From Arion vulgaris (Eukaryota > Mollusca > Gastropoda > Stylommatophora > Arionidae): a DNA stretch of 64,000 nucleotides. The DNA lies in assembly GCA_020796225.1 (NCBI GenBank), contig CM036758.1:26955897-27019896 (forward strand), in the 5' to 3' direction. The translations under genes and the position numbers were made by a program. The notes under the pieces were generated by a model. That model ran no database searches. It worked only from the letters and a program-made list of their open reading frames with translations, and was not told the origin of the DNA. Positions 37,215 to 48,920 of this stretch are shown in pieces (positions within the stretch are counted from its first letter, which is position 1; each line of letters begins with the position of its first letter).

Positions 37215-38309
37215 ACCTGTAGTGTGACATTCATAGACCAGGAAAAGTTAATCTGGAAGTCTTCGACAGAGTCGATAGAAACAAACCACAGCCAGGCTCT
37301 AGCACAGGCCAGACAACTGGCCGGGTATTCCCTGACCTAGATAAGAAAAGGGATCTGGAAAATACAGATGTTTGATAGAACACTGCACGCTTTTTGCAAT
37401 TTTACTCAATTCGGTGAGTCTATGGTTATTTATTGGTGAAAAATATTTATATTGATATTCCTTATTGTTAAACTTAACTCGTTGCATAATATGACTTCGA
37501 GTTAGCATTTTGTGTTGATTTTAAAATGAATTCGTCTATATACACTAATACTGGAATGCGAGGTCACGTGGTGTAGTTGGGGTCTGATTTCCCAATAATT
37601 CTTACCTGAGCCAGAAGGCCCAGTAGTTTATAGTTGGCTATGAACAAACTAAGGGATTGTCTAAGAAAATATGGAATCAGCAAACATTTTATCAAGGTCT
37701 GCAAGAGTATACATTTGAAATAAAAGTTGCATAAGAACAAAAGCCGGAACATCAAAAACATTCACAGTAAACTCAAGAGTTAGGGATGTGTGCTCTCCCC
37801 GCTGCTGTTTATAACATTCATGGACAACATAAGTAGGTAAAGAAGCAGGAATAGAGGAAGAAAATAATATTTCAGAACTTATTTGCAGATAACCAAGTAC
37901 TGATAACAGAAAATGAAGAATCTCTCCAGAACTATTTGAGCTTAGTTAATATCAAGGGGCCGCGGTAGTGTAGTTGTTAGTGAATTCGCTTCTCAAGGCT
38001 CGTGGTCTGGGTTCAGCTCCCGCAGTGCGCGTGGAATTTTTCCAGACCGCGACGGCTCTCAGGTCGACCCAGCCTCAACTGGGTACCAGACATGCTCTGG
38101 GAAAGTAAAGGCGGCCGGCGTGATGCTAACCACATCACCCATCGTGTGCCGATGGTCAATGAAAAATACAGTCCTAACACTGTATTGACCTATATCCAAC
38201 GAGGTATGATGAAAGGTTACTTTACTTAATTAATATCAAGAGTGGGGAGTACAACATGAATATAATAAGTAGGCAACCAGAAAACCTTACAATTAAATAG
38301 AAATAAACT
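37215..38309 (+). mobile_element. LINE B, part upstream of the LINE A insertion
   Basis: TFIDQEKLIWKS at 37229, then VNSRVRDVCSPRCCL and, after shifts, a decayed run to the LTIK segment at 38290. SINE-A interrupts it at 37955-38229, and LINE A interrupts it at 38310. The continuation lies at 39643-39808. The frame is badly broken. Confidence 0.7.
37955..38229 (+). mobile_element. SINE-A (tRNA-derived), fullest copy
   Basis: The head contains GGTAGTGTAGTTGTTAGTGA (A box) and GGGTTCAGCTCCC (B box). The tail is TTTACTTAA. A perfect 11-bp TSD, TTAATATCAAG, lies at 37944-37954 and 38230-38240. Confidence 0.93.
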
Positions 38310-39642
38310 CTCTCTCTCTCTTTGCCTTTTTACCCCGGGTTGGGGCATAGGCCCTCAACCAACTCATGCCAAGTCTTCCTATCTCCTGCAGCTCCCTCCA
38401 GCTCTTCTTTATATTGTTGATCTCCGCCTCCAAATCTCGTCTCCATGTATTTCTCGGCCTCCCTTCTTTCGCTGTCCCTGCGGGTTCCAGGCAAGGACCC
38501 TTCTTGTTATATTCCCTCCGGTTTTCGCAAAGTGTGTCCTATCCAGCGCCATCGTCTTTTTTAACCTGTTCGTTCACTGGAATCTGTCTCGTTCTCTCCA
38601 TAAGTTCCTCATTTGTGACCCTATTATACTATCTTATTCCCTCTATTCTGCGCAGACACCAGTTGATGAATGTTTGCAATTTATGCGCTATTGTTTTAGT
38701 TGTTCTCCATGTTTCTGACCCATACAGTAGAACTGCTTTAACATTAGAGTTAAATATCCGAATTTTTGTTCTAGATTTGATTTCTTTGGACTTCCAAATG
38801 TTTCCCAGTGCAATGAAAGCTCCTCTTGCCTTCTGTATTCTTATTTTAACATCTCTATCTGTTCCACCCTCTTTGTCTACGTTGCTGCCCAAATATGTGT
38901 ATGATTCTACCTCTTGAAGTGGGATTTCCCTAAGGGAGATCGAGTTGTCGTTTGCTTGGTTAATTCTCAATATCTTTGTCTTTCCCTTATGAATGTTCAG
39001 CCCTAGTTGCTGGGACCTTTGATTCAATGTGTTTAGCTTATCCTGCATCTGATTTCGTGTATGTGACAGAAGGGCTATATCATCAGCGAAGTCCAGATCA
39101 TCTAGTTGCTCTGTCAGAGTCCATTGGATTCCATTTCTGGTGTTAGTTACTGTGGTCTTCATAATCCAGTCTATTGTCAGTAAGAACAACAAAGGTGATA
39201 GAAGACATCCCTGACGCACTCCTGTTTCTATTCCAAAAGTATTTGTTAGTTTACCTTCATGAAGAACTCTACATTTCATATCTGTATATGTTGCTTTTAT
39301 TAGGTTAATAATTTTCTGTGGATTCCATAATGCCTCATTAATTTCCAAAGGGTTTCCCCTATCAATACTGTCAAAAGCCTTCTCATAATCCACAAATCCG
39401 ATATAAAGTGGGGATTTCCATTCAATACTTTGCTCTATTATTATACGTAATGTGGCTATCTGGTCAGCACATGATCTATTTGGTCGGAAGCCTGCCTGTT
39501 CATCTCTTAGCTTTATATCGATGGTGTCTCTCCAGGATGACTCTGCTTAGTATTTTCCCAGGTACTGACAACAGCATTATTCCCTATAGTTTTCACACTT
39601 CTGAAGGTCCCCTTTCTTTGGTAGCTTCACCAGGTATCCTTC
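38310..39642 (-). mobile_element. LINE A nested in LINE B (original site of the triplicated unit)
   Basis: A 12-bp TSD, TAGAAATAAACT, lies at 38298-38309 and 39643-39654. On the minus strand it encodes a 254-residue frame: YEKAFDSIDRG, TGVRQGCLLSPLLF, LDFADDIALLSH (intact ADD), SYTYLGSNVDKEGGTDRDV and LLYGSETWRTTKT. It is still 5'-truncated. Because its TSD survives, this is the ancestral left end of the repeat unit. Confidence 0.93.
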
Positions 39643-39808
39643 TAGAAATAAACTAAACGAGGCCAAATACTTAGGAGCAATTTTCACAGCAGATGGAAGT
39701 ATCGATAGCGAAATCAGCACCGTTGCACAAAAGCTAACTAGGTTCTGGGACTGTTGTCAGATAAAGAGATTACCGCTAACAACTAAAGCAAATCTCATAA
39801 GAACGATT
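39643..39808 (+). mobile_element. LINE B resumption, end of clean unit 1 sequence
   Basis: NKLNEAKYLGAIFTADGSID and LTTKANLIRTI follow the LINE A TSD. This segment is nearly identical at 44405-44570 and 50269-50434. Confidence 0.85.
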
Positions 39809-42800
39809 TGAATAGTCAATAAAAGCAATAAGAAAATGACGAAATAAAGAAAGAAGTCTAAAGACTAATGTTAAAAGAACAAAAATAAAAATAAAGAAGC
39901 TGGATGAAACAGTAGCAACAAAGAACAACAATAAAGTGAACGACAGAAACCTAAAATGCACACAATACAAAAAAGAAATAACAAAATAACAAAAGAATCA
40001 CAAGCCACCTAGACATTCATATCAATAAATGTGAAAGAAGAAACACAAAACACTACCTCCAAGCAAAATCTATACAATAAATGGGAAATAAGATAAGATC
40101 AGTCTAATCTAGTTCAAGGAACTCAAAATAGGGAAAATCACTCTCAGTGCAATTAGTACTACCGGTTTGATCAGATGCAACAACGTGAAACTGCGCAAAC
40201 TTGTCCACTAACGTTGCTGAAATATCTCAGCGGAGGTACTTCTCGTTCTTTGCTTTCTTTTCGTATGTGTTTTAAACCCAATCAGAGGTACGTCACTTCC
40301 GTTCAGAACTCGCGAGTTTCGTGTTTTGGTTCAGCCATCTGTCGCTCTCTTCCGCCCCACTCCTGAGGCAAGTTCTTCTTTAGGTGCCTGCGCTCCTCCA
40401 CTTGGCTCTCCAGGACTGTGTCGGTACCTTGCCCCGCCGTTTGTCGTTTGCCGCTCCATTGTCCCAATCATGGGCCTCCTGCGCAATCGCCCTGTGTTTT
40501 CCTCTGGGCCAGTTCTCGCCTTTGGGTCATCGCATCTCTCCCGTTGCCCCTTTTTCGCTTGCTTGCATGCCATTTGCCTCTGTGGTCCGTCTCTCCAACC
40601 ACCTGTCATGTCGAGGTCCCGTCTGGCCTATGGGCGTTTACTCATGTCCTCTCGAGTGCCGCTCTGTCCACGCCATCTTGTGATTTCAACGTCCTTTGTC
40701 CTTCAACTCCAGGCCAAATGCACCCCAGAAAGTGTTAGCCGGCCCAGAATCACTCGTCCTATTGGCCTCAGAGCATGCTCGTTCCACACGTCCCGATCTG
40801 AATCACCCTGATTAGTTCCTCAAGTCATTGAGAGGAAACTAATCACTCAGATCGTCCTTATCCGAAGGATCATACTAACTGCCCACTGCGAAAGGCACCA
40901 CGCCTAGAGACGGAACCACTGTACAGGGCACTGAAGTAGAAACACGAACGCCACTAGGTGCCGGGTAACCCCTAAACCAGAGTGCATTAAAGACCAAAGA
41001 ATAAATAAACTGAGATAAGGACACAAGAAACGAAGCAAGAAGCGGTAAAGGAAACAACGAAGATAAGCAATGCCGAAGTTAAAGGCATAAGGAGGTAAAA
41101 GAATTTACCATCAGTAAGAGCGCTAGAAATGTGAACGGAGCAAGCTAACATGTAAGCACTAAAGCAAAAAAAATAGTAAAGAGAACAAAAAACACAAAGA
41201 TGATATGAAAAAAGAAGAACAAGAGAGAGAAAATTAATGAAAAACACTAAAGCAAGAATGTAGACATAGTTAGATCACGTGGTAACAAAGAGACAATTTG
41301 CAAGAGCTAACAAACAAGTTTGAAGCGATCTCTGAACCCAGAAAATGAGAAACCGAGGAACATGGAAGATAAACACTGTGAAAAAAGCTAAATGACTGCG
41401 TAGACAACTCATAATGGCTTGGACCATAAGAGATCGAATATGAGGCAGAAAGAGAACTGCATCCGAAAACTGAGACCCGTGACATGACAGTTCATGACAA
41501 ACTGTCTGATAGAAGTTCGAAAATTATTAAACCAATGCTTGACCAAGGATTCCCCTTCTGCTTAATATTTATGCAAACTGTTGACGACTGATAGGAACTA
41601 TGTTTCGGAGGCACATTAGGACGGACAATACGTGAGCAGTAATATTCCTAGGATTATAATAACATTAAATTCCCATCTTAAAAATTTGAAACATCTCTTT
41701 CTTTACCTTTTTACCCATTTAATTATCTTTGAATTGTTAATTATTGCATGTTTAGAGCTAAAGCATAGAGTCAAATTGGACATGACGATTTCAGCCCAAA
41801 TGTAAGTTGAAGATCGTGCGTAAATAATAGTTAACTACCTACTGATAAAGATAACTTTAAAAGAGATAAAAATTTTCACCAGACTTAATATATCAAGAAC
41901 TGTTATCGAATTGACGTTAAAAAGGTACAAGAATCATGGGGAGACTGGAACTTACAAGACATATATTTAAACATTTGGACATTAGTTTTGTACTCAAGAA
42001 GTAACAGAAATATCAATTCCTTACATCGATAAATGAATATCCTTTAACTTCCAGCTTAAAAAGGTTTATATAAATAGAACTCATGATGCTGCAAAAAAAA
42101 AACTGGTTCGAATCATCCCATTCGTAAAATGCGTGCTGTGATAAGAATTAAAGATCTAACACTCAGCCCAGTACGAAACTAGCACCGAAGCGAGAAACAA
42201 ATTACAGATATCAGAGCACTCATAAGTCTCGTTAAATTGCAGAATAAAATTTTTCATCTGATTCTCCAAACGACTATAAGGTTCTTTTTCCTAAATCAAA
42301 TCACTGTCTTTCTGGTCTCGAACACTTTTTCAACTGTCCTATCTTGCTGTCAGAACAAATCCCTAGTAATCTTCAATTCGTGAAACTACAATTAGTCTAT
42401 TCTGTTGTGTCGAATAAGCTAAGTTTTGGTCCAAATAAAATACTTCTGAATTGGATTCCACGTAGCTAATATGATTTATGGGATGTCTTCTCCCATTAAA
42501 GATAAACTTCTTATTTTCTCATTCCTTTGTTGCTTGATCTCTTTCTTCTCTTTTATCTACCTGGCTGCCATACATGCATCTTTTTTACTATCTCTGCAGT
42601 CCTCCACTCTTTTTATTTGTTCCCCAAATTGTCCTATTTCTCGCCCCTTTTTCTTCCTCAAGTTCCAGCAGGACCTTTTTGTTTGTTCCCTTTTGAGTGT
42701 CTCGCGCATTTACGTTCTGAATCTAGTCTTCGTTCCATTTCCTCTTTTGTTATCTACTTCTTATTCCCTTATTTGCAGACAAAGTTGATAAGTTCATTTA

Positions 42801-43920
42801 GCTTTTTTATTCCCATGTTTGCCATACTAGAATGCTTACATTAATTAAATTCAATTTTGTTCTGATTTGATTTTTTCTTATGTTCCATATGCATAATTTC
42901 TAGTTTCTTATTTTAAATCTTTCTTCCACCCTCTTTTAGTGCCAATTCATATTTCTCTTATGTTTCCTAGGGATCGTGTTTGTTATTTCAATCTGTCCTT
43001 TATCTTAGCTATTTGGGACCTTTCAATGTTGCTTATTTCGATTATGATTCGGATTTCACATCAGATCCGTTCTTGTAGTCTGTCTTCTGAATAACTGCTT
43101 TAGATCCAGGAGTAAAACGAAAAAGTCGTTAATAGTATAAAAACATTAACGATTTGAAAGTATAATAAAAGACAACAAATCAAACAAAGCATTAAATAAA
43201 TAAGGATTGGTAATAAGAACACATATAAGCAGTCAACCAAAATACAGAACACAAGTGAGCGAGAAAAGTGCAACACAGAAATCCCCCCCTTATAGGTGAG
43301 AAGCTCGTTCGTCAGCTGTTATTTCTGTTTTCTGTGGTCTTCACAGTCTTTTCGTAGACACAGGTGTAAAGATCTGCCTCTTCTATTCATATTTGTAGAC
43401 CTTATAGATTACTTTTTCGTATTGTTTTATTGTTATAATTTTCTGTCATAACTCTTAATTAAGTTCTATCAATTGTCAAGTTTCTATCAATCCATAATGG
43501 TTCCTCTCTTCTCTATTTTATTAATTCTATCTGGTCCCTGTCTATTGCACTGTTCTCTCTTAGTTATTCTGTGTTTCAGTGCTTGTTATTTCAGTACTGC
43601 ACGATTTTCCCTAGTTTCTTGATCTTTTTTGTACTCACGGTATTTGAAATATAAGGCCAAATAGGCAATTCCACGTGATTGTGGAAATCCACTTGCAAAC
43701 AAAGGTGATAGAAGATTACGTCACTACAAATTCTGAACTTTCTGGACCTATTTATTCAATGCATAATAATCGGAATCAAATTCTGACTACATTGTCAACC
43801 AAATTAATAGATATAAGGGATCATCTGCATTTAACAGTTATGGTTTGACACATCTGTATCTCAGAACAAATTAATATCGAAACCAGATGCCATCGCTGAG
43901 TCCACCAACCCGAAACCAAA
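39809..43920. repeat. Garbled, shortened copy of the 5.87-kb tandem unit
   Basis: By eye it follows, in order, the landmarks of 50435-54790 and then 48921 onward, with heavy substitution and deletion: a LINE B tail, a CpG- and C-rich block (40300-40850 against 45440-46400), the LINE F C-terminus (42060-42440 against 48220-48670), the unit boundary near 42535, and LINE A in minus (42540-43100). A LINE B-like start appears near 43640-43690 before clean sequence resumes at 43921. The 161- and 106-residue frames here are artefacts. Confidence 0.7.
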
Positions 43921-44404
43921 TCATAATCCAGTCTATTGTCAGTAAGAACAACAAAGGTGATAGAAGACATCCTTGACGCACTCCTGTTTCTATTCCAAAA
44001 GTATTTGTTAGTTTACCTTCATGAAGAACTCTACATTTCATATCTGTATATGTTGCTTTTATTAGGTTAATAATTTTCTGTAGGATTCCATAATGCCTCA
44101 TTAATTTCCAAAGGGTTTCCCTATCAATACTGTCAAAAGCCTTCTCATAATCCACAAATCCGATATAAAGTGGGGATTTCCATTCAATACTTTGCTCTAT
44201 TATTATACGTAATGTGGCTATCTGGTCAGCACATGATCTATTTGGTCGGAACCCTGCCTGTTCATCTCTTAGCTTTATATCGATGGTGTCTCTCCAGGAT
44301 GACTCTGCTTAGTATTTTCCCAGGTACTGACAGCAGCATTATTCCCCTATAGTTTTCACACTTCTGAAGGTCCCCTTTCTTTGGTAGCTTCACCAGGTAT
44401 CCTT
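43921..44404 (-). mobile_element. LINE A (unit 2), 3' part missing
   Basis: Encodes YEKAFDSIDRETLWKLMRHY and TGVRQGCLLSPLLF. It starts abruptly at the edge of the garbled block. Confidence 0.88.
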
Positions 44405-45013
44405 CTAGAAATAAACTAAACGAGGCCAAATACTTAGGAGCAATTTTCACAGCAGATGGAAGTATCGATAGCGAAATCAGCACCGTTGCACAAAAGCTAA
44501 CTAGGTTCTGGGACTGTTGTCAGATAAAGAGATTACCGCTAACAACTAAAGCAAATCTCATAAGAACGATTTTCTGGCGAACACTATGTTACCAGTGTCA
44601 AACATGGCCAATAACAGCAGCTAATGAGCGGAAAATCATAACGACAGAGATGAGGTGTCTTAGAAGAGCTACATGTGTGACAATAAGAGACCAAATTAGA
44701 AATGAAGAAATTATAAGAAGACTGGATGTGAAACCAGTCATGCAATTCATAAAAGAACAACAGATTAAATGGTTTGGACACCTGACAAGAATGCCCTGGT
44801 ATCGTCTACCACAGAGCCACACAAAAAAAGTATAATGAGTACAAAGCAAGAGGAAAACCACGCAAAAGATGGAGCGACGGCATCAAGGGCAGCCTTACGA
44901 AAATGAATATCAGCTTACAAAGTGCTTTAAAACAAGCACACACGAAACCACTACCCCACCCCACCCCAAACACTTCTATAAACAAGTAAATGGTGGAAAA
45001 GAAGAAGAAGATC
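44405..45013 (+). mobile_element. LINE B end (unit 2)
   Basis: [51 protein letters not shown] and [17 protein letters not shown]. It ends with CAAGTAAATGGTGGAAAAG and a GAAGAAGAAG tail. A frameshift lies near 44835. Confidence 0.87.
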
Positions 45014-45757
45014 AGTTCTCCATATCATCTCATGTTCCAAAGAAGACAAACTTATCCAGAATATAAGAGAAAAATATCAGCTTGCTAAGTAGTCAGAATT
45101 AGTCTTACTGCTGCCTTGTAGTTTGATTGGGGACAATCAAAGGCTAGCGGAGCAAACCGTACACAAAACATGCGGCAAACCAAGTTGTCCACACTAAGAC
45201 CGGTTAGCTGGGCAGATGACGCTCATCAACCCGGGAGGGTGGGTCATCTCTCGCGATCGTTCTTATGTCGTTTTTATCATTCTAATGTGATATTTAAACA
45301 ACCAAACATCAAGAACGATGTACGTGCACAACCTTCAGTATCTATTGAAGCTCAGGTGCTTATCCTTCGGTGGTGTGTTCGGTTTCAACCAGCTTTTACT
45401 GGGTTCGCTCTCCGTTAGCCCTTTGCTGTCCCCAACCAAACCTGCAAGGCAGAAGGTTTCTATTTTCTTTTAGGGCAGCGACCCGTAGACGGGCTGCCCT
45501 CCCGGGCTTATGAGCGCCATCTGCCAAGCGAACTGGTCGTTTTGTGGAAGCCTTGGTTGCCGCCCGTCCAGTTTTGTGTACGGTTTGCTCCGCTAGACTT
45601 TGATTGTCCCCAATCAAACTACAAGGTACAAAGTAGTTCCCTGCGAGCGGAAACGCGCACTGGCTTCGCCTCTGCTGGGTTTTCCAGTTTTCTCTGCACA
45701 TTTGGGTGGTCCGCATACCATCTTGCCTGCCGCGCGTGCCACGCTTTTTTGTCTGTC

Positions 45758-46075
45758 TGTGGGCCCACCAGTGCATCGCCCGCATGTGTGCACGCTCCGT
45801 CTTGGTGTCTGTCTCACCATTTCCGTCAATTCCCACCGTGCTCACATTTGTCTGAGCTGTCCCCGTCTGGGCCTGTGATGGGGGTCCGGGTTTCGCCCCA
45901 TGTGGGTCCACCCGTGCATCGTCCGCATGGGGCCCGCTCTGCCCCGGTGACTGCCTTATCGTCATCGTCAATTTCCACCGTGCTCACATTTGTCTAGGTT
46001 GTCCGACTCTCGGGCTCAAAATCGTGCCAACATCCCTGTGATGGGATGTTGAGTTTCGCCCCATGTGGGCCCACG
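45758..46075 (+). repeat. About 140-160 bp tandem repeat in the GC-rich core
   Basis: Landmarks GTGGGNCCACC, GTGCATCGNCCGCATG, CCGTCAATTNCCACCGTGCT and GTTTCGCCCCATGTGGG recur from about 45758, 45898 and, in part, 46065. The same array is at about 51617-51934. Confidence 0.75.
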
Positions 46076-46607
46076 TTAAACTCAGCTCGACTCCCAGCAT
46101 ATTCGGGCTCAAGAAAGAGCATGCGCGGACTCCTAGTTTCGCCACACGCAGGTCCACGTCTCTTCGATGAATGCACCTCTCATCCTTTATGTTTCTCCTT
46201 CCAACTTTTCCTATTGGCCGGGAGAGAAGAGCATTAATAGTCACTCCAGGCATTCGTTCGTCTGTATTGCGAGAGGATTCCATCTAGCGTGACTACCTTT
46301 GCATCTCTACTTGCAGAAAAAGTAGCTCCCCCAAGACACCTGCCCTCTTAGACAGACCGGAACCACCGTCTGTTTCCAGGGTCACCTCGAGGAGGTGAGA
46401 GCAGGGTCTGATTAGTGCCAGCCTCCCTAATTGTGGCGCGGCTTTGTCCCGTGCACCTTTGACCCCGACGGGTCATCTAAGGGTCGCTGCCCTAAAAGAA
46501 AATAGCAACCTACTGCCATGCAGGTTTGACTGGGGACAGCAAAAGACTAACGGAGAGCGAACCCAGTAAACGCTGGATGAAACCGAACACACCACCGAAG
46601 GATAAGC

Positions 46608-46860
46608 AATTCGCCCGAGTGGTTATCGGGGTCCAAATTTGGCGTGTAAAGAATAGAACCACTGTTACCTCCATGCATGTCGTAAGAGGCGGCTAAGGAG
46701 GTTTGACTGATATCGGATGCACATGTCCTAAACATGTAGAAGTCTATGCGTTTAGGGCCTACCAAACCAATGTGCAACGTATACACGTTCTTGGCAAAGA
46801 TCAAACATATCACAAAGAGTGATTAAAACTGGTCGTAAAGAACGAACGCAAAGAAGAAGA
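46608..46860 (+). mobile_element. SINE1 inside SINE3 (unit 2)
   Basis: Starts CGCCCGAGTGGTTATCGG and ends CGCAAAGAAGAAGAAG. The flanking SINE3 continues on both sides, though some SINE3 sequence is missing. The equal copy lies at about 52471-52727. Confidence 0.88.
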
Positions 46861-47668
46861 AGAATATCACATTAGAATGATAAAAACGGCCGTAAGAACG
46901 ATCGCAGAGAGTAGAGAGAATTAGTCTTACAGTGGATGCCAGCACACTGTGGTATACAATGCAATGAAAAGGATGACAAATTTGCAAGGGCTGGAGAAAG
47001 CCTAACACAACAACACAAAGCTTTGCAGAAGCAGACTCTCCTGAAACAATCCAGAAAAATGATGTGGAGAAAACAGACGGAGGATACAACTCAGAGCGCG
47101 ACAGTATAAATACACTAATCGGAAAAAAACAGGCTTAGAACAAGACACTGCGGTCTCAGAACACACCTCCATAGAATGGGACTGTGGAGCACCAAAGCAG
47201 TCAGCAGAGCACATCCTGCAAGACTGCATGAGCAGAGTGAGAATGGAAATTTGGTAAACTGACACAACCCCACAAAACAAACTATGGAGGACCGGTGAAG
47301 ACCTCAAGTGCACCACCCTGTTTATGACACATACCAGAGTAGTCATAGCATAAGTTGATCGCAGAAGAGAACATGTATTCCGACAATGTACCGTGTGCAC
47401 ACCGAGAATTGTTGGCCCACGCTGATCTCGGACCCTTCATACATGTAGTTCTATGTAATACATGCTTGTATGCTCCAATGGCACAGTGGGCATGAGGGCG
47501 GGAACTTATGTTTCTGGCAGGGTCACCCAGATTCCAAGAGACCGGACAAGTCACTGTGGAGGGGCTAGACTAAATATGACATGCTGGTCCTCCAGGGGGT
47601 TGTTTGACTTGGAACTATAACAAAATAATAATCCCATCCTTTGAAAAACGTTACGGAAACACACTACT

Positions 47669-47910
47669 CCTCTTCTTCTTTGCGTTCTTTCTTTACGACC
47701 AATTTTAATCTCTCTTTGTGATATGTTTGATCTTTGCCAAGAATGTGTATACGTTGCACATTGGTTTGGTAGGCCCTAAACGCATAGACGTCTACACGAT
47801 TAGGACACGTGCATCCGATTTCAGCCAAACATTAGTCGTCTCTTACGACATGCGTGGCAGATAGCAATGGTTCTATTCTTTACACCCCAAATTTGGGCTC
47901 CGATGTGAAG
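47669..47910 (-). mobile_element. SINE1 copy (unit 2)
   Basis: A 9-bp TSD, CACACTACT, lies at 47660-47668 and 47911-47919. The equal copy is at about 53533-53775. Confidence 0.88.
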
Positions 47911-47959
47911 CACACTACTTTAAAGAAGAAGAAGTAAAGTTTGTTGCTCTCCGTGACTT

Positions 47960-48910
47960 AAAATATTATCCAAACGAAGCGTGTTTACATATTCTGCAGT
48001 TGACGTTGTAAAACAGGGAGTCAGCATCACATAATCCAATGGGGAAACTGGTAACTCTTTCACAGCAGGAGAAACATGCACTATATTTAGAACAGAGTTT
48101 AGGACATTAGTTTTTGTAGCCCTGCAGATGCAGAATGTAAGCAGTAAATATACATATTCCCTTACAATCGGCATTCTAAATGAAGTAAGATCCGTTTTCC
48201 AAGCTATTCCATGCTTTAACAAGACGGGCTTTTATATAAAGTAGAACTACATGATGCTGTCAATAAAAATAGAACTGGTTCAGCAATGCATCCCATTGCG
48301 GTATTAATGGAAACGAGAATGCAGTGAGCTGGCAAAGATTAAAGAAATCATGAAACAGCCTCACCTATCCCAGAGCTATACGAAAAGTAAAGACACCCCT
48401 GAAGCAATCCACGAAAGCGGAGGAAAGTAAACGAAGATTACATACAGGTCAGAGCAAGACAGCATAACAGTGCTCAGTATAAATTGACAGAATAAAATAT
48501 TTCGATTCATAACCGGACATTGTAGTCTCAAAGCCGATGGGCATAAATTGGGTCCTTTTTCCTAAATTGCATAACGACTCGACTGTCTGTTGCTGCGGAG
48601 TACTCGGGAAAACATTTTTCAAGACTGTCCTATCATTGCTGGTCAAAGAACGAAATCCGGCCTAGCGATGTAATACTTCGAAATTGCGGGAGACTGAAGA
48701 AGACCTAACATAAGGTGTACAGTTCTGTTCGTGACCTATGTCGGAATAGAAGCGTAAGTGACTTTGGTCGCAAGAAGAAAAAGTAGACTTCTGGAGATCT
48801 GTGATTACCAGCGCAGTCAGCGTGAAATATGATGTTGATGGGAAGTGTACTGTACTCCGTCATTAAAGAATAAAACTTCCCTAGCTGCTGTTTATATCTT
48901 TCCTCATTCC
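47960..48910 (+). mobile_element. LINE F RNase H start and C-terminus, decayed (unit 2)
   Basis: SFTAGETCTIFRTEFRTL is an RNase H block. ITVLSIN, IFRFITGHCSLKADGHKLG and FQDCPIIAG are C-terminal blocks. Stops are frequent. The equal copy is at 53825-54775. Confidence 0.7.
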
Positions 48911-48920
48911 TTTCGTTCGC

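Larger units (their letters stand above)
45109..46916. mobile_element. SINE3-ended composite unit with GC-rich core (unit 2)
   Basis: A perfect 14-bp TSD, AGAATTAGTCTTAC, lies at 45095-45108 and 46917-46930, so the whole 1.8 kb moved or arose as one unit. Inside are a SINE3-like head at 45109, a minus SINE3 from its tail at 45247, a C/G-rich core, a plus SINE3 head at about 46480-46607, a SINE1 insertion and the plus SINE3 tail at 46861-46916. The two SINE3 tails point outward. The start (45109-45165) reappears inverted at 45570-45630. It has no coding motif, and the 151- and 191-residue frames look like chance in GC-rich DNA. Confidence 0.8.
45020..47350 (+). mobile_element. LINE F RNase H region split by a 1.8-kb insertion (unit 2)
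   Basis: The left part (about 45050-45108) ends SELVL and the right part (46931 on) continues QWMPAHCGIQCNEKDD, then FARAGESLTQQHKALQKQTL and NRLRTRHCGLRTHLHRMGLW with stops. Joined across the duplicated target, it restores the usual LQWMPAHCG RNase H block. Confidence 0.82.
43921..48920. repeat. Tandem unit 2, clean part
   Basis: Nearly identical to 49786-54790 at a constant offset of about 5865, with only a few substitutions and small indels (for example a TAGTCATAGC/TAGTCGCATAGC change). It contains a LINE A part (minus), a LINE B end, the SINE3-ended composite, LINE F pieces and SINE1. Confidence 0.93.

Noticed and set aside
38629..39393. Reverse transcriptase as an active host or LINE gene
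   Set aside because: It lacks the endonuclease and N-terminal part. It is a 5'-truncated LINE A bounded by a TSD.
40326..40811. 161-residue frame in C-rich DNA as a gene, or a CpG island promoter
   Set aside because: It lies in the garbled copy of the composite core, has no motif and overlaps competing frames.
40811..40845. Stem-loop (GATTAGTTCCTC / GAGGAAACTAATC) as a regulatory hairpin
   Set aside because: It occurs inside the garbled block, so it is likely not a real sequence.
45396..45997. 191- and 151-residue overlapping frames on both strands
   Set aside because: GC-rich, stop-poor repeat core with internal tandem repeats. No domain, and the frames contain SINE3 sequence.
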